Origin: Palsa-504 sp963787645
GTDB lineage: Bacteria; Actinomycetota; Actinomycetes; Streptosporangiales; Streptosporangiaceae
NCBI GenBank assembly: GCA_963787645.1
Contig: CAWBDS010000004.1
Location: 1 to 64,000 of the forward strand
Length of the DNA stretch: 64,000 nucleotides
Direction: 5' to 3'
The notes under the pieces were generated by a model, which was not told where the DNA came from, did not search any database, and was given only the letters and a program-made list of their open reading frames with translations. This document shows, piece by piece, positions 50,283 through 59,094 of the stretch. A program made the position numbers and the translations under genes. How positions within the stretch are numbered: position 1 is the stretch's first letter; the number at the start of each line of letters is the position of its first letter.

Positions 50283-51939
50283 CCGATGTGCGGGCGCCGC
50301 AGGCGGACCCGTTCGACCCGGCCGCCGAGGAGGGCACTGCGGGCCGGGATCCGGCCAGCGGCACGTTCGGGCTGGGCGACTGGCTGAAGTGGGGCTGGCG
50401 GCAGCTCACCTCGATGCGGATCGCGCTGGTCCTGCTGTTCCTGCTGGCCCTGGGCAGCGTGCCCGGGTCGATGCTGCCGCAGGAGGGCACCGACCCGGGC
50501 GGGGTGCAGCAGTACTACACCTCGCACCCGGCGCTGGCGCCGTGGCTGAACCACCTCGGGCTGTTCAACGTGTTCGCCGCGCCCTGGTTCGCCGCCATCT
50601 ACCTGCTGCTGTTCGCCTCCCTGGTGGGCTGCGTGGTACCCCGGACGTTCCGGCTGGCCGGGTCGGCGCGGACGCTGCCGCCGCGGGCGCCGCGGCACCT
50701 GACCCGGCTGCCGCGGTCGGCGGAGTATCCCGTCGCGCTGACCCCGGCCCGGGCCGCCGACGTGGCCGCCACCGTGCTGGCCGGACACGGCTTCCGGCTG
50801 CGCCGGCCCCGGCCGACGCCGGCGAGTACTGGGTGTCGGCCGAGAAGGGCTACCTGCGCGAGGCGGGGAACCTGCTGTTCCACCTGGCCCTGCTCGGGGT
50901 GCTGGTCTCGGTCGCGCTGGGCGGCCTGTTCGGCTACAAGGCCGACCGGCTGCTGGTCCAGGGGACCACGTTCGCCGACACCCAGAGCGCGCTGGACGAG
51001 TGGTATCCCGGCCGGTTCGTCAGCGCCGCCGACCTGGGCCCGTTCACCATCACGCTGAACCGCTTCGACGCCAGCTACATCGCCTCGGGGGCGCAGCGCG
51101 GCCAGCCCTCGTCGTTCGACGCGCACCTGAGCTACACCGCGCAGCCCGGCGGCCCGGCCCGCACCTTCGACCTGGCCGTCAACCGCCCGCTCTCGGTCGA
51201 CGGAGCCAAGGTGTACCTGATCGGGCACGGCTACGCCCCGGTGTTCAAGGTCACCGACTCACGCGGCCAGGTGGTCTACAACCAGGCCACGCCGTTCATC
51301 TCGGGCGCCACGGGGAACTTCCTGTCCCAGGGTGTGGTCAAGGTGCCCGACGCGCAGCCCCAGCAGCTCGGCTTCACCGGGGTGTTCGTGCCCACCGCCA
51401 TCGAGGTCGGCGGGGTGCTGGAGTCCGTGTTCCCGGCCGCGGACAACCCGGTGGTGAGCCTGATCGGTTACGCCGGGAACCTGGGCGAGAACAGCGGCCC
51501 CCCGCAGTCGGTGTACGAGATGAACACGGCCGGGATGCACCGGCTGACCGCCGCCCCGCAGCTGCTGCAGCCCGGCCAGTCGCTGAAGCTGCCCAATGGC
51601 CAGGGCACGATCACGTTCACCGGGTACGTCCCGTGGGTCAGCCTGGCCATCACCCACGATCCCGGCCAGCTGCCCGCGCTGATCTGCGGCATCGCCGCCC
51701 TGGGCGGCCTGCTGCTGTCGTTCGTCGTACGCCGCAGGCGAGTCTTCGTCCGGGCTAGCACGAGCGAGTCCGCCGCTGGTGCGCACAGCAGCGTGCAGGT
51801 GGGCGGCCTGGCCCGGACCGACGCCAGCGGCGGGTTCGAGGCCGAGTTCGCGACGCTGGCCGCCGAGCTGAGATCGGCGCACGATCAAGCCGCGGCCCAC
51901 CGTAATCCAGAGGGCCACCGTAATCCAGAGGGAGAGTAA
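50279..51939 (+). pseudogene. resB: Cytochrome c biogenesis protein ResB, split by a 1-base deletion
   Basis: Partner of CcsB in haem delivery to cytochrome c. The first frame (WLKWGWRQLTSMRIALVLLFLLALGSVPGS... FAAIYLLLFASLVGCVVPRTF) runs from ATG 50279 and breaks near 50804-50812 in CCGGCCCCGGCC. The adjoining frame resumes with GEYWVSAEKGYLREAGNLLF, continues through the large extracytoplasmic domain and a last membrane helix, and ends at 51939. One extra base restores about 553 residues. All conserved regions are otherwise present. Confidence 0.92.
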
Positions 51940-51942
51940 GGC

Positions 51943-53013
51943 ATGCCGGTCAACCTGGCCCTAGGTCACGTCAGCAATGACTTCCTGATCGCGGCGCTGG
52001 TCATCTACTCCCTGTCGGTGGTCGCGTTCGCCGGCGACTTCGCCTACGGGCGGCCGCGCCGGGCGGCGTCGGCCGCCAGCGGGCAGCAGGCCCGGCAGCG
52101 GGCCGCCGCCCTGGCCGCTGTGGGCGCGGCCACGGCACCGGCGGCCGGGTCTTCCGCCGCGTCTCCCCCCGCGGCCGCGGCCGCACCGCCGGCCGGGCCG
52201 GACTCGATGCCCGAGGTGGAGGTGCCGCCGCTGCGGGCCATCGCTCAGGCCGGGCGCTGGGTCCAGGCGGGCATGGCGTTCAGCGCGGCCGGCGTGGTCG
52301 CGCACACGGTGGCCGTGGTGACCCGGGGGCTGGCCGTGCACCGGGCGCCGTGGGGCAACATGTACGAGTTCGTCACCGCGCTGACCTGCGTGGCCGCCAT
52401 CTTCTTCCTGTTCGTGATGGTCCGCTACCGGGCCTGGGCGCTCGGCGTGTTCGTGATGGGCGCCGTGGTGGTGACCCTGGGGCTGGCCGAGACGCTGATC
52501 TACACCGCCGCCGGGCAGCTGGTGCCCGCGCTGCAGTCCTACTGGCTGTCCATCCACGTCACCGCGATGACCCTGGCCACCGGCATCTTCTTCGTGGCGG
52601 CGGTGCTGGGCGTGGTCTACCTGTTCGCCGACCGGTACGCCAAGCAGGTCGCGGCCGGCCGGGCCCAGCCCGGCAACGGGATCATGCGCCGGCTGCCCAG
52701 CATCGAGCAGATCGACCGGCTCACCTACCGGACCGTCATGTTCGGCTTCCCGGTCTGGACGTTCGGCGTCATCGCGGGCGCGATCTGGGCCGACCAGGCC
52801 TGGGGCCGGTACTGGGGCTGGGACCCGGTGGAGACCTGGGCCTTCATCACCTGGGTGCTGTACGCCGCGTTCCTGCACGCCCGGGCCACGGCCGGCTGGC
52901 GCGGGCGGCGGGCCCACTACATCCAGCTGCTCGGCTTCGCCAGCCTGGCGTTCAACATCCTGGTCGTACAGGTCTTCATCGCCGGCCTGCACTCCTACGC
53001 GGGAGTCAGCTGA
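51943..53013 (+). CDS. ccsB: Cytochrome c biogenesis protein CcsB (ResC)
   Basis: 356 residues, about eight membrane helices. The haem-handling WWD motif appears as WGRYWGWDPVETWAFITW, with conserved histidines in VVAHTVAVV, SIHVTAMTL and AFLHARAT. A Pro/Ala-rich cytoplasmic insert (residues 40-95) follows helix 1. It transports and presents haem for covalent attachment with ResB. It starts 3 bp after resB and ends overlapping the next minus-strand gene by 8 bp. Confidence 0.94.
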   Translation: MPVNLALGHVSNDFLIAALVIYSLSVVAFAGDFAYGRPRRAASAASGQQARQRAAALAAVGAATAPAAGSSAASPPAAAAAPPAGPDSMPEVEVPPLRAIAQAGRWVQAGMAFSAAGVVAHTVAVVTRGLAVHRAPWGNMYEFVTALTCVAAIFFLFVMVRYRAWALGVFVMGAVVVTLGLAETLIYTAAGQLVPALQSYWLSIHVTAMTLATGIFFVAAVLGVVYLFADRYAKQVAAGRAQPGNGIMRRLPSIEQIDRLTYRTVMFGFPVWTFGVIAGAIWADQAWGRYWGWDPVETWAFITWVLYAAFLHARATAGWRGRRAHYIQLLGFASLAFNILVVQVFIAGLHSYAGVS

Positions 53014-53413
53014 CCGGCGGATTACGCCGCATGGCCCGCTCCAGGAAGGCCAGGAACTCCTGGTCGTCGTCGGGGCCCTTGGCCGTGGTGTACGGGCCGG
53101 TGACCTTGGCCCGCCCAGCCGGATGCCGCGCCGCGGCGTCATCGGCCGCGGTCCAGTGCTGGTCCGGGCCGTCGTCCTCGAAGCGATCCGGGTCCCGGCG
53201 CGGCACGGGCACGGGGCCGGTGTCCTCGCGGTCCGGCCGCCGGACGATGAGCCAGGCCAATGCGCCGACCACGAAGGTGACCGCGATGAGCGCCACCCAG
53301 CCCTGCTTGGACAGGCCACGGCACTCGGCGGCCGGGGTCAAGATGGCGTCCGTGAGGCAGTACAGCCAGAAGCCCGTCATGAAAAGGGCCAGCAGAGCTG
53401 CGGACAGCAACAT
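53006..53413 (-). CDS. PLDc_N (phospholipase D nuclease N-terminal)-like membrane protein
   Basis: 135 residues. Two membrane helices (LLSAALLALFMTGFWLYCLTDAI and WVALIAVTFVVGALAWLIV) form the short PLDc_N hairpin, with a charged Asp/Pro-rich C-terminal tail. ATG 53413 was chosen because the longer frame adds 50 residues without membrane or homology character. Such proteins are common in actinobacteria and their role is unknown. It converges on ccsB. Confidence 0.75.
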   Translation of the reverse strand: MLLSAALLALFMTGFWLYCLTDAILTPAAECRGLSKQGWVALIAVTFVVGALAWLIVRRPDREDTGPVPVPRRDPDRFEDDGPDQHWTAADDAAARHPAGRAKVTGPYTTAKGPDDDQEFLAFLERAMRRNPPVS

Positions 53414-53599
53414 GACGGAAGCGTAACTGCAGGAAACAATCCGACGTGCCGTAATTGAGCAAACCTTCACGAGCGTGTCGCTGTTCTGTGTCGTGCGGAT
53501 TTGATCGCCGGTGTGTCGGAACTCGTTGTGTACATCTCGTGACGGGATGGGCGATCTCGACATACGCTGGCCGTCAGGCGAGGGAGCAGGAGACGGTAC

Positions 53600-54790
53600 A
53601 TGCGGCTAAGGCTGTTCGACCGCATCCGCTGGCTCGTCCGTCCGCGTCGCCCCGAGGCCGCGGGCACGGCCCCGCAGGGACGACACCGCCGCGGCCATCG
53701 ACGGCTCGCCGGATCCGGTCCGCCCGCGACGAGCGGGGAACCGCCCGCCGCCGGGCCGCAGTCCCCCGCGCTCATCGGGACCGGAGCCGACGTACCGGAT
53801 GGCTGGCCCGCGCCGGGCGCTCCCGCGGTCACCACGGCCCAGCCCGTGCCGGCCCGGCCGGCTGCGGGTTCGCCCGCGGTCCGGGTGGGCGGCGCCCGAG
53901 CGCGGATCCGGGAGGCGCCCGGCGAACCGGCTGCCGATCTCGCGTCCGGCCGGTACCAGGCGCCGCCCGCTGAGCTGGCGGAAACGGCCGACCAGCGGGC
54001 TGAGGCGGCCGACCAGCGGGCTGAGGCGGCCGACCAGCGGGCTGAGGCGGCCGAGCAGCGGGCCGAGGCGGTGGCTCGCGTCGCGTCCGGTGTCCCGCAG
54101 CAGACCGGCCGGGCGTCCTGGCGGGCCGCTCAGGCCAGGTTGCTGACCAAGCTGCCGTTCGTGACCGCGCACGCGCTGGGGCGGCCCCGGTCCGGGGACG
54201 GCCGCCGGAACTGCGGATCGCTCGAGCCGGTCCTGTGGCGCCAGTGGGATGCGGCGCACGCCCCGCCGCCGGAGGTGATCGAGGCCATCGACCGGCTGGC
54301 CGAGCTTCCGGAGCAGATCAAGGAGCGGCTGGCCACCGGGCTGGACTGGATCTTCGTCGGGCCGGGCGGCGTCCCGGAACTCGACGAGATGACTGCGCTG
54401 CGCGGGGTCCGGCTGCCGTCCGGGCAGGCCTCGTGGGATGCGTGCGCGGGTGCCTACGGTGATCGCAAGATCGTGGTCGGCTCGCGGCCTTCCCCCACCC
54501 CGGACGTGATGTGCCACGAGGTGGGGCACGCACTGGATGATCTCGACAGTCCGCCGGGTAAGTGGCAATCTGACTCGGCTCAGTTCCGTATCATCTACGA
54601 TCAGTGCCAGCCGCATCTGGCCAGCGATTTTCACCGCCAGCCCGGTGGGCTCGGACGCAAGGAGTTCTTCGCGGATGCCTTTGCCGCGATCGCGTCCGGG
54701 CAGCGGCCGGCCCTGGTGGACATGCTGAGCGGCGACACGCGGACCGCGCTTCGGGTTATGTTGTACTTCAACCGGCGTTATGGCATCTAG
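53600..54790 (+). CDS. HEVGH zinc-metallopeptidase-like protein with repeat linker
   Basis: 396 residues. Basic Arg/Pro/Ala-rich N-terminus (1-120), a four-copy A-D-Q-R-A-E-A heptad stretch (130-157), then a globular C-terminal domain with zinc motif HEVGHALDDLD (near residue 300) and a candidate third ligand in GRKEFFADAFAAI. The order resembles anthrax-lethal-factor-type (ATLF) peptidase domains. No signal peptide is seen. GGAGACGG precedes ATG 53600. A small acidic protein follows 12 bp later, which may be its partner. Confidence 0.7.
   Translation: MRLRLFDRIRWLVRPRRPEAAGTAPQGRHRRGHRRLAGSGPPATSGEPPAAGPQSPALIGTGADVPDGWPAPGAPAVTTAQPVPARPAAGSPAVRVGGARARIREAPGEPAADLASGRYQAPPAELAETADQRAEAADQRAEAADQRAEAAEQRAEAVARVASGVPQQTGRASWRAAQARLLTKLPFVTAHALGRPRSGDGRRNCGSLEPVLWRQWDAAHAPPPEVIEAIDRLAELPEQIKERLATGLDWIFVGPGGVPELDEMTALRGVRLPSGQASWDACAGAYGDRKIVVGSRPSPTPDVMCHEVGHALDDLDSPPGKWQSDSAQFRIIYDQCQPHLASDFHRQPGGLGRKEFFADAFAAIASGQRPALVDMLSGDTRTALRVMLYFNRRYGI
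53987..54070 (+). repeat. Four tandem 21-bp repeats (heptad coding)
   Basis: Units start at 53987, 54008, 54029 and 54050; the first three are identical (GCCGACCAGCGGGCTGAGGCG). They encode A-D-Q-R-A-E-A heptads, fitting a short alpha-helical coiled coil. Confidence 0.92.
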
Positions 54791-54802
54791 GGTGATCAAG
54801 CG

Positions 54803-55072
54803 ATGTTTGTCATTCGACTGCCGAACGGGAACCTGCGGGTCCCCCAAAGCGCGATCGCTCACGACGGGCGGGTCCTCGGCGACGTCTACGTCGAGATCGG
54901 CCCGCAGGACGCCGACTACGCCCGGCTGGCCGAGCAGGCGCTGACCCCCGAAGAGGTCGAGCAGCGCCGCAACCGGTGGCGCCAGGACGACGAGGCCCTG
55001 CGCCAGGAGTTCCTTGAGTACGCCCAGCGTCAGGCCGACTCGGCGTGGGCCGCCGAGGAGGACGAGCTCTGA
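54803..55072 (+). CDS. Small acidic protein next to metallopeptidase
   Basis: 89 residues, starting MFVIRLPNGNLRVPQSAIAH; a short beta part followed by two charged helices (TPEEVEQRRNRWRQDDEALR) and an acidic end EEDEL. It lies 12 bp after the metallopeptidase-like gene and is probably co-transcribed. No signal peptide or membrane helix. Size, acidity and pairing would suit a specific inhibitor or chaperone, but no family is recognised. Confidence 0.65.
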   Translation: MFVIRLPNGNLRVPQSAIAHDGRVLGDVYVEIGPQDADYARLAEQALTPEEVEQRRNRWRQDDEALRQEFLEYAQRQADSAWAAEEDEL

Positions 55073-55076
55073 CCCG

Positions 55077-56693
55077 CTAACGGCTGCGGCGCTGCCGCCG
55101 GGCCAGCAGCCAGCCGAGCCCGATCACCGCCGCCGCGGCGAACGCGATCGCGGCCAGGTAGGCGCCGGTATGATCGGCCGGCCCCGGGGCAGCCTGGGCG
55201 CTGGGCTGGGGCCCCGAGCCCGTCGCCGCTGCGGTGGCGGACGCGGCACCTGCGGTGGCGGACGCGGCCCCCGGCGCCGCGGCCGAAAACGCGACCACGT
55301 GGTCGGCGCTGGCCGCGAGCAGCAGGCCGTCGGCCACGGTCGGGGTCGGGAAATGGTTGACCGACGAGCCGATCGTGGCCTGTTGCTTGATACTGCCGGA
55401 AGCCGGGTCCAGCCCGTACAGTGTCCCGTTCTGCCCGATGGTCCAGACCAGGCCCGCGGCCATGATGGGCGGCCCGCCGCCCGTTCCCGAGCTCCACAGC
55501 AACTTCAGCCCGGGCGGGGAACTGGTGGCCCGGACCGCAATGATGCCCGCCACGCACGGCAGGTATACCGTCATGCCCGTCGCGGCCACGCCGCCGTCGA
55601 TATCGTCGCTGCAGGCCGGGCCCAGCGTGGCCTGCTGCTGCCCGATGCCGCCCAGGTGCGAGCCGTTGAGCAGGTAGACGATCCGCGACTTCCCGGCCAG
55701 CATCACCTGGCCGCCGGGCAGCAGCGCCGGGGCGGTCGACATGTCCAGGTCCCGCGCGTTGTCGGCCGCCCAGCTGCTCGGCGCGAAGTACTGCTCCAGC
55801 CGCAGGGACGACGACAGCTCCAGGAGCCCGTCGCCGTCGTCGTAGGCATGAGTGGCCGAGTAGATCGAGCCGTTTCCGGTGCTGACCCAGATGTTGCCGT
55901 GGCCGTCGATGACCGGCGCCGCGCCGCCCATCCAGACCGCGCCCTGGCTCTCATCGGCCGCGGCGTCGACGGTGAAGAACGCCGGCGTCCCGCCGGTCTC
56001 CGGGACGGCCCCCACCCGGCCCCGGTAGCTGGCGCAGTCCCCGTAGTTGCCGCCCATGCCGAACACCACCTGGCCCGCGTCCAGGGTCAGCCCGGTGCGC
56101 TGCAGCAGCGCCGCGGTGTCGGCGCCCGGCGGGTCCACGTCCTGGCTCAGCTCGATCCGGCCCGAGGCGGTGTCCAGGCCGACCAGCCGGTGCGCGGGCT
56201 TGCCGCCGGTCAGCTCGTCGGCCACCACGAAGATCTCCCCGCGGGCCGGGTCGATCACCGGGGTACCGGTGATCCCCACCGTCGGGCTGATGTCACCGCA
56301 GGGCAGCGACCCGGACGGCACCGGCGAGCCCAGGTGCGCGGACCAGGCCACCGCGCCGGTGGCCGCCGACAGCGCGTAGACGGTGTCGTTCTCGGTCGCC
56401 ACGTAGACCCGCCCGCCGGACACTAGCGGCTCACCGTAGAGCTGCCCGTCCAGGGCGGGTGACGTCCACGCCGGGGCGCTCGTATTGACCGCGTTCACCG
56501 ACGCCGCGACGCCGTCCCCGGCCGGGTCGCCGTGGTACACGGTCCATGAACCGGAAGTCGCGGGCTGCGCGGACAGGACGCTGGCGTAAGCTGGCCCGCC
56601 CGCAACTGTCCAGGCCAGTGCCGCAGAGATAATAAGCGCAGTGGCTGGCCCGAGCCCGTGGGGCTTGGCTGTGCGGGACCGTTGAGACTGCAC
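55077..56693 (-). CDS. PQQ-binding-like beta-propeller surface protein with C-terminal anchor
   Basis: 538 residues. An N-terminal signal helix (ALIISAALAWTVAGGPAYA) is followed by about seven PQQ-like blades (for example GGRVYVATENDTVYALSAATG and AGLVWTIGQNGTLYGLDPASG), then an Ala/Thr linker, a membrane helix and a basic tail RRQRRSR. It should be exported and anchored at the cell surface. GTG 56693 was chosen since longer frames enter the bldC gene; a -10-like CACTAT ends 10 nt upstream. Enzyme residues for true PQQ dehydrogenases are not evident. Confidence 0.78.
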   Translation of the reverse strand: MQSQRSRTAKPHGLGPATALIISAALAWTVAGGPAYASVLSAQPATSGSWTVYHGDPAGDGVAASVNAVNTSAPAWTSPALDGQLYGEPLVSGGRVYVATENDTVYALSAATGAVAWSAHLGSPVPSGSLPCGDISPTVGITGTPVIDPARGEIFVVADELTGGKPAHRLVGLDTASGRIELSQDVDPPGADTAALLQRTGLTLDAGQVVFGMGGNYGDCASYRGRVGAVPETGGTPAFFTVDAAADESQGAVWMGGAAPVIDGHGNIWVSTGNGSIYSATHAYDDGDGLLELSSSLRLEQYFAPSSWAADNARDLDMSTAPALLPGGQVMLAGKSRIVYLLNGSHLGGIGQQQATLGPACSDDIDGGVAATGMTVYLPCVAGIIAVRATSSPPGLKLLWSSGTGGGPPIMAAGLVWTIGQNGTLYGLDPASGSIKQQATIGSSVNHFPTPTVADGLLLAASADHVVAFSAAAPGAASATAGAASATAAATGSGPQPSAQAAPGPADHTGAYLAAIAFAAAAVIGLGWLLARRQRRSR

Positions 56694-56730
56694 CCCCGCG
56701 AGGATAGTGGCAAGCCGGTGATACCTATCC

Positions 56731-56943
56731 TCACAGGGCCGCCGGGTGACCCTGCGCGGCTGGTTCGCTGTCGCCGCGCAGCAGCGCACGCACCTCAGAC
56801 TCACGGAACCTACGGTGCCCGCCGGGCGTACGAATACTCGTGATGCGCCCGGAGGCCGCCCAGCGGGTGACAGTCTTCGGATCAACCCGGAACAGGGCTG
56901 CGACCTCTCCCGGCGTGAGCAAACGCTCGTTATTGCCGTCCAC
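56731..56943 (-). CDS. bldC: Developmental regulator BldC
   Basis: 70 residues, MerR-like single HTH with wing: LLTPGEVAALFRVDPKTVTRWAASG and IRTPGGHRRFRESEVRALL, agreeing with what I know of Streptomyces BldC over the whole DNA-binding domain. BldC binds DNA cooperatively on direct repeats and delays entry to development. GTG 56943 has GGAGGGG at 8 nt. It lies 37 bp ahead of the propeller gene. Confidence 0.93.
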   Translation of the reverse strand: MDGNNERLLTPGEVAALFRVDPKTVTRWAASGRITSIRTPGGHRRFRESEVRALLRGDSEPAAQGHPAAL

Positions 56944-57120
56944 GTTCAGTCCCCTCCGACTGTCTCCCTCGTACCTTCAGATGATTAATCCCTCTAGTTT
57001 GGCGCTGAACGAGTACTTTCTACCTAGATTTCGGGAAATTAGGTCGAGCGTTTGACAGACCGTGGCGAGCCGGTCAGGTCGGTGTCCTACGCTGATCGAT
57101 CAACGGGGAGGAGCTTGCCG

Positions 57121-58044
57121 GTGAAGCCGAAGCGCGTGTGGCCCGCGATCGCGACATCCCTGACCATCCTCGCGCTGACCGGTTGCGGGCAGCCCGCGCC
57201 CAGTGCCGCCCATAGTGCCGCGCCGCCCTCGCCGCGGACGTCCTCGACTTCAGCTTCGCCGGCGGACAGCATGGCCAGCCCGTCCTACGGCCAGAACTCC
57301 GCATCGGCCAGCCGGGCCCCGGACCTCTCCGGCGCCCCGTGCGTCACGCACGCGGCGAAGGGCTCCTGCGGTCCATACTCCTACCCGGCCATCGCCGGCA
57401 GCGGCGGGTCCAGCACCTACGTGCTGAACGACATGTGGGCGCCCAACAAGGGCACTACCCAAATGCTGGGCGTCTGGAACCCGGGCCGCTGGAGCGTGGT
57501 GGCCAACGCCGGGCCGGCCGGGTACACCGGCGTGCAGACCTACCCGGACGCGCAGCAGATTTACACCCGCGACGACAACAGCCCCGATCCGCTGTCCGGC
57601 TTCGGCTCCATCCTGTCCTCGTTTACCGAGAACATGAACGCCACCAGGGCCACCAGCGCCGAGGCGGCCTACGACATCTGGCTCGGCCAGGGCTCGTCAA
57701 CCAACTATGCCGACGAGGTCATGGTCTGGAACGACACGGCGCACCGGGGAACCTGCGGCGGGGCCGTGGTCAAGGCCCACGCCAGCTTCGGCGGGTCCCA
57801 CGGCGTTTCGCGCCGGAACTGGACCCTGTGCCAGTGGGACGGCAAGGAACTGATCTGGTATCTCACCAAGGGCAACGAACGGTCCGGCACGGTGAACCTG
57901 CTGGCCATGCTCACCTGGCTGGAGACTCACGGCTATCTGCCGGCCGGCTCGGGCCTGAACCAGATCGACTACGGGTTCGAGATCTGCTCCACCCGCGGCC
58001 CGGAGACGTTCTCCGTCAGCCGGTTCACGATCAACGCGACGTGA
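57121..58044 (+). CDS. Lipoprotein with GH12-like glycosidase fold
   Basis: 307 residues from GTG 57121 (GGGGAGGAG ahead). Lipobox LALTGC places the acylated Cys near residue 22; a Ser/Ala/Pro linker follows to about 75. The globular domain shows DMWAPNKGTTQMLGVWNPGRWSV and, near the middle, AAYDIWLG...ADEVMVWND, resembling the catalytic-Glu region of GH12 endoglucanases. A second acid is plausible near YGFEICS. It may cut cell-surface or environmental glucans. The GTGA at its stop starts the PLP enzyme. Confidence 0.7.
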   Translation: MKPKRVWPAIATSLTILALTGCGQPAPSAAHSAAPPSPRTSSTSASPADSMASPSYGQNSASASRAPDLSGAPCVTHAAKGSCGPYSYPAIAGSGGSSTYVLNDMWAPNKGTTQMLGVWNPGRWSVVANAGPAGYTGVQTYPDAQQIYTRDDNSPDPLSGFGSILSSFTENMNATRATSAEAAYDIWLGQGSSTNYADEVMVWNDTAHRGTCGGAVVKAHASFGGSHGVSRRNWTLCQWDGKELIWYLTKGNERSGTVNLLAMLTWLETHGYLPAGSGLNQIDYGFEICSTRGPETFSVSRFTINAT

Positions 58045-59036
58045 CACCCGAGGCCTCCCAGGCCGGCCCTGGTCTGGTCAGCCTGGCCGAGATCGAGCAG
58101 GCAGCGGGCCTGCTCGCCTCGGTGGCGGTTCGCACCCCGCTGGTTCCGGTGCCCCGGCTGCACCGCCACCTGCTGGTCAAGCCGGAGTCCCTCCAGCCCA
58201 CCGGCTCGTTCAAGCTGCGCGGCGCGTACACCGCGATCAGCCTGAGCGGCCCGGCGGCCCGGGAGCACGGGGTCATCGCCCATTCCAGCGGCAATCACGG
58301 CCACGCGGTGGCCTACGCCGCCGCCCTGCTCGGCGTGCCCGCGGTGGTGGTCGTGCCGAGCACCGCCCCGAAGATCAAGACGGCCGCGATCGAGTACTAC
58401 GGGGCGCGGCTGGTGACCGTGGCGCCCACCCTGGAAGCCCGGGTCGCCGCCACCGAGGAGCTCGTCGCTCAGCACGGCTATGTGCTGATCCCGCCGTTCG
58501 ACGACCGGCGGGTGATCGCCGGGCAGGGCACCATCGGCCTGGAGATCGCGGCCGACGCCCCGCACGCCGACCTGATCCTGGTACCGATCAGCGGCGGCGG
58601 GCTGATCTCGGGCATCGCCACCGCGATCCGGGCGCTCCGCCCGGGCACCGCGGTGGTCGGGGTCGAACCCGAGCTCGCCGCGGACGCCCGTGACTCCTTC
58701 CAGCGCGGCGAGCGAGTCGGCTGGCGCGCCGCCGACGCCCAGCGCACGATCGCCGACGCGCTGCGCGTCGAACGGGTCGGCGCGCTGCCGTTCGCGCACC
58801 TGCGCAAGCTGGTCACCGACATCGTCACGGTGACCGAAGACGAGATCCGCGCCGCGGTCCGGCTGCTGGCCACGCAGGCCGGGCTGGTCGCCGAGCCCGG
58901 CGGGGCGGTGGCGGTGGCGGCGTGCCTGTTCCGCGCCGCGGACCTGCCCGCGGCCCGCGCGCCGGTCGCCGTGCTCTCCGGCGGCAACATCGACCCGGCC
59001 CTGCTAACGGACATACTCGCTGGAAGTTCCGGCTAA
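58041..59036 (+). CDS. PLP-dependent threonine/serine dehydratase-family enzyme
   Basis: 331 residues, fold type II. PLP lysine in PTGSFKLRGAY (near residue 54), phosphate-binding HSSGNHGHAVAYAAALLG and glycine loop ISGGGLISGIA. It lacks the C-terminal ACT domain of biosynthetic IlvA, so it fits catabolic threonine dehydratase or serine racemase-like enzymes. Overlap with the lipoprotein gene (GTGA) couples their expression, an odd pairing. Confidence 0.88.
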   Translation: MTPEASQAGPGLVSLAEIEQAAGLLASVAVRTPLVPVPRLHRHLLVKPESLQPTGSFKLRGAYTAISLSGPAAREHGVIAHSSGNHGHAVAYAAALLGVPAVVVVPSTAPKIKTAAIEYYGARLVTVAPTLEARVAATEELVAQHGYVLIPPFDDRRVIAGQGTIGLEIAADAPHADLILVPISGGGLISGIATAIRALRPGTAVVGVEPELAADARDSFQRGERVGWRAADAQRTIADALRVERVGALPFAHLRKLVTDIVTVTEDEIRAAVRLLATQAGLVAEPGGAVAVAACLFRAADLPAARAPVAVLSGGNIDPALLTDILAGSSG

Positions 59037-59044
59037 CCGAGGCT

Positions 59045-59086
59045 TGTCTACCTAGGTAGACAAAGTGTTCTCTACCTAGGTAGAGT
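59045..59086. promoter_or_regulatory. Two perfect palindromes: PadR operator
   Basis: TTGTCTACCTAGGTAGACAA (59045-59064) and CTCTACCTAGGTAGAG (59071-59086) share the core TCTACCTAGGTAGA, with centres 24 bp apart. They end 8 bp before the padR start. A dimeric regulator binding each site and blocking the promoter is the simplest reading. Confidence 0.85.
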
Positions 59087-59094
59087 CCAGAGCC

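Noticed and set aside
51961..53319. 452-codon minus-strand frame opposite ccsB
   Set aside because: His/Gly/Arg-rich shadow with no domain; ccsB has the WWD motif.
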